A stretch of 9,650 nucleotides of DNA from Candidatus Binatia bacterium (GTDB lineage Bacteria; Desulfobacterota_B; Binatia; UBA9968; JAJDTQ01): assembly GCA_022827045.1 (NCBI GenBank), contig JAJDTQ010000149.1, positions 1-9,650 on the forward strand, read 5' to 3'. This document shows positions 1-5,982 of the stretch, one piece after another (within the stretch, counting starts at the first letter, position 1; the number at the start of each line of letters is the position of its first letter). The position numbers and the translations under genes were made by a program. A model generated the notes under the pieces. The model had not been told where the DNA came from and did no database searches. It was given only the letters and a program-made list of their open reading frames with translations.

Positions 1-30
1 ATCTTTCCGTGAAGGGACAGAGGAGACGCC

Positions 31-1269
31 ATGAAGAAGTCGGACGACGGTGAAAAGCTGGGCCGGCGCGAGCTCCTGCGGCGTGGCGCCATGGCGGGGG
101 TCGCGGCCGGACTGTTGCCCCTGACCGGAGGCGCCCCGGCCAAGGCGGCGACCGGGGCCACGGTGAAGCGCTACGTTCCCCTGGGACGCACGGGTTTCAA
201 CATTTCCGACATCTCGTTCGGCTCCAGCCGGCTCGATGCGGGCGAGGAAAACCTGGTGCTGGATGCCCTGGACCGCGGCATCAACTACTTCGACACGGCC
301 GAGAGCTACCGCGGGGGCGATTCCGAGATCACCATCGGCAACGCGCTTCGGGGCAAGCGGGACAAGGTCTTCATCGCCTCCAAGACCCACACCAGTTCCA
401 CCGAGGGAAGGGAGTCGATGATGCGCTCCCTGGAGAACAGCCTGAGGCGGTTGCAGACCGACTACGTGGACGTCTACTTCACCCACGCGGTGAACGACGT
501 GGGCCGGCTCGAGAATCCCGAGTGGCACGAGTTCGTCGCCGCGGCCAAGCGGCAGGGGAAGATCCGCTTTTCGGGCATGTCCGGTCACGCCGGCCGGCTC
601 ATCCAGTGCCTGGACTACGCCCTCGACCGGGACATGGTGGACGTCATCCTGGTAGCCTACAACTTCGGGCAGGACCCGAAGTTCTACGAACGTTTCACCT
701 CGGGTTTCGACTTCATCGCGCGCCAGCCCGATCTCCCGCGCGTGCTCGACAAGGCCAAGGCGAAGAACGTCGGCGTGGTCGCCATGAAGACCCTCATGGG
801 TGCCCGTCTCAACGACATGCGGCCCTTCGAGAAGGACGGCGCCACCTATGCCCAGGCGGCATTTCGTTGGGTGCTGTCCAATCCCCAGGTGCACGCGCTG
901 GTCATATCCATGACCGATACGGGGTCGATCGGGGAGTACCTGGGGGCCTCGGGCTGGACCACCGCGGCACGCGGCGACTTTGAGTTGCTCAAGGGCTACG
1001 CGCGCATGAACGGGGCCTCCTACTGCCGCCACGCCTGCAACGACTGCGAGGGCGCCTGCCCCTACGGTGTTCCCATCGCCGATGTGCTCAGGACCCGCAT
1101 GTACGCCCGGGATTACCAGGACGAGAAGCTGGCCCGGAGCGAGTACGCGCTGCTCGGAGACGGCGCTTCGGCCTGCCTCACCTGTCCGACCCAGGACTGC
1201 GCGGGCGCGTGCACGTACGGGCTTCCGGTGGCGAAGCTCACGGGTCCGACGCACCGGATGCTGGCCTGA
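31..1269 (+). CDS. Tat-exported aldo/keto reductase with C-terminal cysteine clusters (probable Fe-S)
   Basis: This 412-residue protein is an aldo/keto reductase: an NAD(P)H-dependent (beta/alpha)8-barrel oxidoreductase that interconverts carbonyls and alcohols. The family tetrad is visible as Asp88 and Tyr93 (in FDTAESY), Lys118 (in ASKTH) and His152 (in YFTHA). The N-terminus is a twin-arginine signal (GRRELLRRG, Arg12-Arg13, then a hydrophobic Ala/Gly/Leu stretch and an APAKA-A cleavage-like site near residue 39), so the folded holoenzyme is probably exported. After the barrel there are two cysteine groups, C332/C336/C339/C343 (ending in CPYG) and C382/C385/C390/C394 (ending in CTYG). This fits the AKR subgroup with a ferredoxin-like tail that could hold one or two [4Fe-4S] clusters. 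The ATG has GGAG five bases upstream (22-25). It is the first gene of a plus-strand cluster and its end overlaps the next gene. The substrate is unknown. Confidence 0.9.
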   Translation: MKKSDDGEKLGRRELLRRGAMAGVAAGLLPLTGGAPAKAATGATVKRYVPLGRTGFNISDISFGSSRLDAGEENLVLDALDRGINYFDTAESYRGGDSEITIGNALRGKRDKVFIASKTHTSSTEGRESMMRSLENSLRRLQTDYVDVYFTHAVNDVGRLENPEWHEFVAAAKRQGKIRFSGMSGHAGRLIQCLDYALDRDMVDVILVAYNFGQDPKFYERFTSGFDFIARQPDLPRVLDKAKAKNVGVVAMKTLMGARLNDMRPFEKDGATYAQAAFRWVLSNPQVHALVISMTDTGSIGEYLGASGWTTAARGDFELLKGYARMNGASYCRHACNDCEGACPYGVPIADVLRTRMYARDYQDEKLARSEYALLGDGASACLTCPTQDCAGACTYGLPVAKLTGPTHRMLA

Positions 1270-2192
1270 AGGCTCCGATCGGTCCCGTCATCGACACCGT
1301 AATCACCGGAGCCAACGGAGTGTTGGGAAGGGCGCTGATCCGCCGTCTGGTGGAAGAGCGCCCTTCATCCGTGCGCGCCCTGGTGAGGGGCGCGGCGCAG
1401 GCAGCCGCCCTCGACGACCTTCCGGTTGAGGTCCGGAAGGTCGACTATGGTAACCCCATTTCATTGGCGGACGCGCTGACGGGCGCCGCGGCCGTCGTTC
1501 ACTTGGCCGGCGCGCTTCAGCCTCGGAGCGGAGAGCGGCTTCAGGACGCCAATACCGAGGCCACTCGCGCGGTGGTGACCGCCGCCAAGGGGGCCGGGGT
1601 CGTCCGGTTCGTTTATTTGAGCGCGCCGGGAGCGGATCTGTCCTCATCCAACGAGTACCTGCGCACCAAGGCTCTGGCGGAGTCGTCCATACGCCGGGCC
1701 GGATTCGAGACGGTGGTGTTCCGCGTTCCGATGGTGCTCGGGGCGGGGACCCCTTCCGCACGGACCCTTGTCCATCTGGCCGGAAAGAAGGTGGTGCCGC
1801 TCGTGCGAGGCGGTAGGGTGCGGGTCCAGCCGGTGGCGCTGGCGGACGTGACCGGCGCCATCCAATGGGCGCTCGAAGCGGAGGATCCGCCGGTTCATGT
1901 CCTGGATCTGGTCGGCCCGGACACCTTGACGTACGTGGATCTGCTGCGCCGGGCCGCGACGCGCCTGGGGCGGCGGCCGGTGGTGGTGGGCGTGCCCGGG
2001 TGGCTGGCGCGGGGTGCGGCGGCGCTGGGAGACAGGTTGGGATGGGGTTGGAACCGGACGCTCTTCGACACGCTGTTCAACGAGCACCTGGGAGAGGCCA
2101 CCGAAACACGGCAGCTTCTGCCCTTCCCGCTGACGCCGGTGGACGACCTGCTGGACGGATTGCTGCCCGTTAGCCATGGAGAAGGTTCGTGA
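1209..2192 (+). CDS. NAD(P)-binding SDR / NAD-dependent epimerase-like protein
   Basis: This is a Rossmann-fold protein of the extended or atypical short-chain dehydrogenase group (NAD-dependent epimerase/dehydratase or NmrA-like). Just after the first beta strand it has the nucleotide-binding glycine motif GANGVLG, then a VVHLAG strand and a Tyr-x3-Lys catalytic pair in EYLRTK (Tyr150, Lys154 counted from the GTG). The C-terminal third resembles the substrate-binding half of such proteins and ends in a Leu/Pro-rich tail. The start is uncertain. The only standard start is GTG at 1209, giving 327 residues, of which the first 19 overlap the reductase gene and look unstructured. A CTG at 1266 overlapping the upstream TGA as CTGA would give 308 residues and a more normal N-terminus. 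It overlaps the next gene by four bases, so the two are co-translated. The reaction cannot be named. Confidence 0.82.
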   Translation: MHVRASGGEAHGSDAPDAGLKAPIGPVIDTVITGANGVLGRALIRRLVEERPSSVRALVRGAAQAAALDDLPVEVRKVDYGNPISLADALTGAAAVVHLAGALQPRSGERLQDANTEATRAVVTAAKGAGVVRFVYLSAPGADLSSSNEYLRTKALAESSIRRAGFETVVFRVPMVLGAGTPSARTLVHLAGKKVVPLVRGGRVRVQPVALADVTGAIQWALEAEDPPVHVLDLVGPDTLTYVDLLRRAATRLGRRPVVVGVPGWLARGAAALGDRLGWGWNRTLFDTLFNEHLGEATETRQLLPFPLTPVDDLLDGLLPVSHGEGS

Positions 2193-3151
2193 ACGACTCC
2201 ATCAATAACGAAGCCACGGCCCCGCCAAGGGAGCAGGGCATCTGGGCGCGGCTCATCCCGGTTGCGCTCACCATCATCATCTTCGGCATCATTTTCTGGC
2301 GCATTCCTTTCGAGTCCTTCTGGCAGGCGGTGTCCGGCGCACGGCTGCTGCCGTTCTTCGCGCTCATGGGGTCGTTCTCGCTGTGCTTCTTCCTGGCGGA
2401 TTCCGCGGTGCTGACCCTGCTGATCCGCTGGTTTCACGGACCCATCCGCTACCGGGAGCTCCTGCCGGTGCGGGCGTCCACGTACATCGTTTCGATCATC
2501 AACACGCAACTCGCACAGGCAGCGCTGGCGCTCTACCTCAACCGCCGGTTCCGGACCCCATTGGGGGAGATCACGAGCACCGTGGTCCTGCTCATCTTGC
2601 TGGAGGCCACCAACCTGTTCTTCTTTGCCACCGTGGGCTCGGCGGCGTTCCCCGGCGGAACGCCGGCCGTCTTCTTCGTGCTGCCGGTGCTGCTGGCGCT
2701 GGTCTGGCTCGCGGTCATCGGAATCTCTCGCGGCGGGCTCGGCGCCCTGGGACGGAGGGCCGGCGGCAACGTGCTCCTTTCGACGTTTCGGAAGGTCCGT
2801 TTGCCACAGAGCCTCGGCGTCCTGTGCATCAAGGGTTCGGTGTTCTTCCTTTCGCTGTTGGTCCACGCCAAGGCGCTGACGTTTTTCGGCATCGAGATAC
2901 CCGTGCTGCCGCTGCTGGCCTTCCTGCCCATCGTCTATCTTGTGGCCGCGCTGCCCGTGACCGTGGCCCATCTCGGCACCTCCCAGGCCGCCTGGATCTT
3001 CTTCTTCGGCGGCTACGCCGCGGAAGCGGACCTGCTCGCCTACAGCCTCGCCGCCCACCTGACGTTCATGCTCGCCAACGGCTCCTTCGGGCTGATCTTC
3101 CTGCCCCGAGTCTATTCCGACCTCTTTGCCAGGGGTAAGGGGAAGGACTGA
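2189..3151 (+). CDS. Polytopic membrane protein, lysylphosphatidylglycerol synthase TM-region/flippase-like
   Basis: This 320-residue inner-membrane protein has about eight hydrophobic helices (for example near residues 22-39, 51-71, 96-118, 130-150, 160-178, 205-225, 231-253 and 284-305). The pattern, with a short cytoplasmic N-terminus and a late Pro/Gly-rich segment (ALPVTVAHLGTSQAAW, about residues 253-269), matches the lysylphosphatidylglycerol-synthase transmembrane family. That family includes AglD-like and flippase-like proteins thought to handle lipid-linked substrates. The soluble aminoacyl-transferase domain of MprF is absent, so Lys-PG synthesis itself is not supported. The GTG start at 2189 overlaps the upstream TGA (GTGA) and has GGAG at 2178-2181, seven bases away, so start and coupling are both well supported. 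It probably acts in the same pathway as the SDR and the exported reductase, but the substrate is not readable from sequence. Confidence 0.82.
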   Translation: MNDSINNEATAPPREQGIWARLIPVALTIIIFGIIFWRIPFESFWQAVSGARLLPFFALMGSFSLCFFLADSAVLTLLIRWFHGPIRYRELLPVRASTYIVSIINTQLAQAALALYLNRRFRTPLGEITSTVVLLILLEATNLFFFATVGSAAFPGGTPAVFFVLPVLLALVWLAVIGISRGGLGALGRRAGGNVLLSTFRKVRLPQSLGVLCIKGSVFFLSLLVHAKALTFFGIEIPVLPLLAFLPIVYLVAALPVTVAHLGTSQAAWIFFFGGYAAEADLLAYSLAAHLTFMLANGSFGLIFLPRVYSDLFARGKGKD

Positions 3152-3207
3152 CCGTTGGGCTTTCGGTGATCCCGTGCTATCTCGTCGGAATGGTCGAGAA
3201 ACAGCCG

Positions 3208-3375
3208 ATGCCGAAACCTGGGCGAATCGATGAAGCCAAGGTACGTTCGATGGCGGAGTTCTTGCGTGCTTCTGCCCGGGTTGGTGTCAAGTTGAACATC
3301 AAGCGTGATCGGTCGTTGCCCCGCAGTTTTACTCGAACGCTTCAGGGGCAAGAGCCGTCAGCGTCACGTCAGTGA
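3208..3375 (+). CDS. Doubtful small ORF ending on the MFS start
   Basis: This possible 55-residue basic protein (begins MPKPGRIDEAKV) lies in the 220-base gap between the membrane protein and the MFS gene. In the same frame, an ATG at 3190 and a GTG at 3166 would lengthen it to at most 69 residues. Two points favour it: a GAGA element about eight bases before the ATG, and a TGA stop that overlaps the ATG of the MFS gene as TGATG, the usual form of translational coupling. Against it: no recognisable family, lower GC and weaker third-position bias than the neighbours, and an equally long open frame on the opposite strand (3112-3351). It may be a genuine small gene, a leader peptide or chance. 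Confidence 0.2.
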   Translation: MPKPGRIDEAKVRSMAEFLRASARVGVKLNIKRDRSLPRSFTRTLQGQEPSASRQ

Positions 3376-4628
3376 TGCCCCCACCGTCCGTGTCCCTCAT
3401 CCGCTCCAACGTCCAACGTTTCGTGGCCGAGGCTCGTGACCTGGGGCAGGAGCGGCGCCGCCTGCTGGGCATCGTGACCGGCGGGCACATCGTGATCCAC
3501 TGGTTTCAGCAGCTCTTCCCCATAGCGCTGCCGTTCGTCAAGAGCGGTCTCGGTCTCAGCGGGCTCCAGGTGGGGTTCCTGGCGGCCGGCCGGCAGTTCG
3601 GACAGGGTACCCTGAATCTGCCCGCAGGGATGCTGGGCGACGCGCTGTACCGGCATCGGGACATGATCCTGGCCTCGTCGCTGGTGATGATGGGTGTGGC
3701 CTATCTGCTCTTCGGCAGCCGCGGCGGGTTTTGGACGGCTTTCGCCGCCAGCGTGCTCATCGGCTTCGGCACCGCGCTGTGGCATCCCACCGCCGCTGCC
3801 ACCCTCACTTCCAAGTTCCCGCAACGCCGGGGCACGGCCATGGCGGTCCATGGGACCGGCGCGACGATCAGCGACAGCCTGTCGCCGGTGGCCCAGGGAG
3901 TGCTGGTGGCCTCGTTGGCCTGGGACGGGGTCCTCTGGTGGCACATCGTTCCGGGAGTGCTCTTCGGCTTTCTGGTCTTCCACGGTCTGCTCGGCGCCTT
4001 CAGGGAGGACGTGAGAGCGGCGTCCCGCACCACGCGCCTCCGTGAGGTGATTTCGTTGCTGGGCAACGGCACGTTCGTGGCCATTTCGGCGTCGAGGGGC
4101 TTTCTGACCATGGGGCGCGTGGTGATCCTCACGTTCCTGCCCGTCTACCTGGTTGAGGAGCTTCATTTCACGGCGGATGCGCTGGGGATCTACATCTTCC
4201 TGCTTCACGTCGTCGGAATCTTCTCCCAGACCCCCTTGGGCTACATGTCGGATCGCTACGGCCGGAAACCGGTGCTGGTCCCATCGATGATGGTGTTGGG
4301 CATGCTGTATATGCTCCTTGCCGTGGCTCCGCCCGTGACGGCGCTGACCCTCGTCATCATCGCCATAGGCACCTTCTTCTACACCCTGATGAACGTCATG
4401 ACCGCGGTGATCTCGGACGTCTCGGGCGCCAACGTACAGGCGTCGTCCCAGGGCCTGACCACGGTGATCGCCCAGGTGGCGGTTCTGCCGACGCCGATCA
4501 TCGCCGGGTATCTGGCGGACCACTACGGTTACGGCTCCGCCTTCGTCCTGGCGGGAGTCTGCGTCATCCTCTCGGCGTCCTGCCTTGTGCCGCTGAAGCT
4601 GTATACGGGGGATCGGAGCACCGTATAG
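3372..4628 (+). CDS. MFS transporter, fosmidomycin-resistance (Fsr)-like
   Basis: This 418-residue major facilitator superfamily carrier has twelve predicted helices. The first half contains GHIVIHWFQQLFPIALPF in helix 1 and, near residues 137-173, ALWHP followed by FPQRRGTAMAVHGTG. Both resemble the Fsr group of drug exporters, where an LWHP-type motif and RRG after helix 4 are conserved. The second half carries motif A as GYMSDRYGRKP at about residues 289-299. The family exports fosmidomycin and other small compounds; the substrate here is unknown. The start is GTG at 3372 or ATG at 3375, which are adjacent, with no good Shine-Dalgarno upstream. Coupling to a short upstream frame is possible. 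The stop is only 9 bases from the stop of the convergent higA gene. Confidence 0.9.
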   Translation: MMPPPSVSLIRSNVQRFVAEARDLGQERRRLLGIVTGGHIVIHWFQQLFPIALPFVKSGLGLSGLQVGFLAAGRQFGQGTLNLPAGMLGDALYRHRDMILASSLVMMGVAYLLFGSRGGFWTAFAASVLIGFGTALWHPTAAATLTSKFPQRRGTAMAVHGTGATISDSLSPVAQGVLVASLAWDGVLWWHIVPGVLFGFLVFHGLLGAFREDVRAASRTTRLREVISLLGNGTFVAISASRGFLTMGRVVILTFLPVYLVEELHFTADALGIYIFLLHVVGIFSQTPLGYMSDRYGRKPVLVPSMMVLGMLYMLLAVAPPVTALTLVIIAIGTFFYTLMNVMTAVISDVSGANVQASSQGLTTVIAQVAVLPTPIIAGYLADHYGYGSAFVLAGVCVILSASCLVPLKLYTGDRSTV

Positions 4629-4637
4629 ACCTGAGTT

Positions 4638-4943
4638 TCAGGCCCGTTGGTAACGGTCGACGGAGATGTCGTCCGCTCGCGCGCGCATGCGGGCGGCGTC
4701 GTGCCAGGCCTGCATCCGGAGCAACAGGTCCATACTCACGTCGAAGGCCTTTTCGATGCGTAACGCCATTTCGGGAGACAGTGCCGCGCGGCCGTTCAAG
4801 AGGTCCGAAAGCGTCGCGCGACGCACCTGGAGAACCTCGGCCGCCCGCGTCACGTTCAGACTTAACGGTTCCAGCACCTCCGCGCGGATGAATTCGCCGG
4901 GATGGGCGGGGGTCATCCTGACCTTGATGCTTTCGTTTTCCAT
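4638..4943 (-). CDS. higA: HigA-type antitoxin, Xre-family HTH
   Basis: This 101-residue antitoxin of the HigA family binds and neutralises the HigB RNase and represses the operon. The N-terminus has the family signature TPAHPGEFIRAEVLEP. A helix-turn-helix follows at about residues 28-72 (ADVLQV-like segment AAEVLQVRRATLSDLLNGRAALS, then MALRIEKAF). The C-terminal segment has the W-hydrophobic-D pattern usual for HigA (LLLRMQAWHDAARM). The ATG overlaps the HigB stop by one base (TGATG) and has GGAGG ten bases upstream inside higB, so antitoxin translation is coupled to toxin translation. Length and gene order (toxin first) are normal for higBA. Confidence 0.93.
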   Translation of the reverse strand: MENESIKVRMTPAHPGEFIRAEVLEPLSLNVTRAAEVLQVRRATLSDLLNGRAALSPEMALRIEKAFDVSMDLLLRMQAWHDAARMRARADDISVDRYQRA

Positions 4944-5233
4944 CAGTGATAGTCCTCCAGGTCAAGGCGGCCGATGCTGCCGGCCGTTTCCTCGAAAGTG
5001 ATCCGCCAGTTACCCGATACGGAAACACTCCACTCGTTCCGCCGTTCGCCGGCCAGCCGGTGGACATGCCAACCGGGCGGCGCGTCGGCGATAAATCTGT
5101 CCATACGTTCGGCCAGAATCAACGCCGTTAGGACGTTGCGGACCCTGCCTGCCAGGTCCGGACGCAACCATCGAGGGTCGTCGCGCTCCAGGAGCCGTCG
5201 CAGTCCCCGATGGCGAACGGAACGTATGACCAT
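4943..5233 (-). CDS. higB: HigB-type toxin, RelE-superfamily mRNA interferase
   Basis: This 96-residue toxin is predicted to cleave mRNA at the ribosome. It follows the HigB family closely: it opens VIRSVRHRGLRRLLE, has a central NVLTALILAE helix, then PPGWHVHRL, and ends with EWSVSVSGNWRITF and LEDYH. Arg77 in the WRITF strand and Tyr95-His96 at the C-terminus are the positions where this family carries active-site or near-active-site residues. I chose ATG 5233, because the same frame runs upstream to 5320 but those extra 29 residues do not match the family. Only a weak AAAGAA ribosome site precedes the ATG. It forms a two-gene operon with higA and appears intact. Confidence 0.93.
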   Translation of the reverse strand: MVIRSVRHRGLRRLLERDDPRWLRPDLAGRVRNVLTALILAERMDRFIADAPPGWHVHRLAGERRNEWSVSVSGNWRITFEETAGSIGRLDLEDYH

Positions 5234-5244
5234 TTCTTTTGCCC

Positions 5245-5273
5245 AGTGTACGGCGTTACCGTTCGTCTTGCAA
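5245..5273 (-). promoter_or_regulatory. Candidate sigma70-type promoter for higBA
   Basis: On the minus strand, TTGCAA (5268-5273) and TACACT (5245-5250) are separated by exactly 17 bases. Each matches the sigma70 consensus at four of six positions. Transcription would start near 5238, only about five bases before the higB ATG, giving an almost leaderless mRNA. That fits the weak ribosome binding site of higB. A small dyad, GACTG-TC-CAGTC at 5278-5289, sits directly upstream and could be part of an operator. This is an inference from consensus matching only. Confidence 0.3.
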
Positions 5274-5324
5274 GTTTGACTGTCCAGTCGTGGCGGACGC
5301 GGAATCCCGTTGATCGACACATCG

Positions 5325-5357
5325 GTGGTCGTGAACCCGCAAGGAATTCACGAGCAC
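5325..5357. repeat. Imperfect 11-base inverted repeat upstream of higBA
   Basis: Left arm GTGGTCGTGAA (5325-5335) and right arm TTCACGAGCAC (5347-5357) are reverse complements at 10 of 11 positions, with an 11-base spacer. The element lies in the 146-base gap between the end of the phosphatidyltransferase gene and higB, about 50 bases upstream of the candidate -35 box. There is no T-run on either side, so it is not a standard intrinsic terminator. A dimeric repressor site (HigA or another regulator) is the simplest reading. A structured RNA in the tail of the upstream mRNA is the alternative. Confidence 0.65.
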
Positions 5358-5379
5358 AAACCGTGCCGGCGCTGCTCGG

Positions 5380-5982
5380 CTACGACTGGGTCGAGGTAGG
5401 CTCGGGATTGGCTCTCCGCCAGACATTCCGTGCGAAGACCAGCGCTGTGTAGACGAAAACGGCATCTCCCGCCCAACCGAGCCAGTCGGGCGCCCGGTCG
5501 CGGTCCAGCCAGATTCCCGCGGCGACGGCTCCAACGAACAGGTAGTAGACGACGCCGGCGGCTTTGCCGGCAAGGTCTTCGTGGAGTCGCGACGCGGTTT
5601 CTGTGCGGGGGTTCCTGTTCCGGTAAAGAAATTGGGCGGCGAGGGCGACGACGCCCAGCGGCACCCAGTACCCGACCAGTCCGAGCCATGCCGACGCCAG
5701 CAGCGCCGTCGTGTTGAACAGCATGTCCGCCAGGGCGTCGAGCCTGCCCCAGCGCGCACTCGGGGCGCCGGACCGGCGGGCGAGGTGTCCGTCCAGCAGG
5801 TCGGAAGCTGCAGTCACGACGTACAGGGCGAACAGCAGCGCGCCCGTGGAGTCGGCGGCTCCACGGTAGGTTGCAACCATCAGGTAAATGAAGGGGACAG
5901 GGGCGGCGAAGCGCCCCAGGGTCAGGCCGTTGGCGAGCCTGCGGTAGAACGCGGAAATGGGTGGGTCCGCCCTGCGGCTCAG
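5380..5982 (-). CDS. CDP-alcohol phosphatidyltransferase, probable CTG start
   Basis: This integral membrane enzyme transfers a phosphatidyl group from CDP-diacylglycerol to an alcohol (PgsA-like, though the alcohol is unknown). The motif D-x2-DG-x2-AR is at Asp61-Arg69, with further aspartates at 82 and 86. Trp78 stands where the motif usually has Gly, with Gly79 next to it. The first ATG (5880) would give 166 residues but lose the conserved first helix. Reading further upstream in frame gives LANGLTLGRFAAPVPFIYL, a typical N-terminal helix of this family. No ATG, GTG or TTG exists between that helix and the in-frame stop at 6013. CTG at 5982 overlaps the upstream TGA as CTGA and has GGAG eight bases before it, giving 200 residues. 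The gene is therefore probably coupled to the dioxygenase gene. The product could be phosphatidylglycerophosphate or another phospholipid. Confidence 0.85.
   Translation of the reverse strand: MSRRADPPISAFYRRLANGLTLGRFAAPVPFIYLMVATYRGAADSTGALLFALYVVTAASDLLDGHLARRSGAPSARWGRLDALADMLFNTTALLASAWLGLVGYWVPLGVVALAAQFLYRNRNPRTETASRLHEDLAGKAAGVVYYLFVGAVAAGIWLDRDRAPDWLGWAGDAVFVYTALVFARNVWRRANPEPTSTQS

Noticed and set aside
1895..3058. Long minus-strand open frame of 387 residues opposite the SDR and membrane genes
   Set aside because: Low-complexity Arg/Gln/Glu/Gly-rich translation, the typical shadow of GC-rich coding DNA.
3369..4523. Long minus-strand open frame of 384 residues opposite the Fsr-like MFS gene
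   Set aside because: His/Arg/Gln-rich translation with no family resemblance; a shadow of the clear MFS gene.
4630..4642. CCTGA-GTT-TCAGG hairpin between the convergent MFS and higA stops as a bidirectional terminator
   Set aside because: The stem is only five pairs, there is no T-tract on either side, and it overlaps the higA stop; likely chance.
5234..5320. N-terminal extension of HigB to ATG 5320
   Set aside because: The extra 29 residues do not resemble the HigB family, which begins at the MVIRSVRHRG segment.
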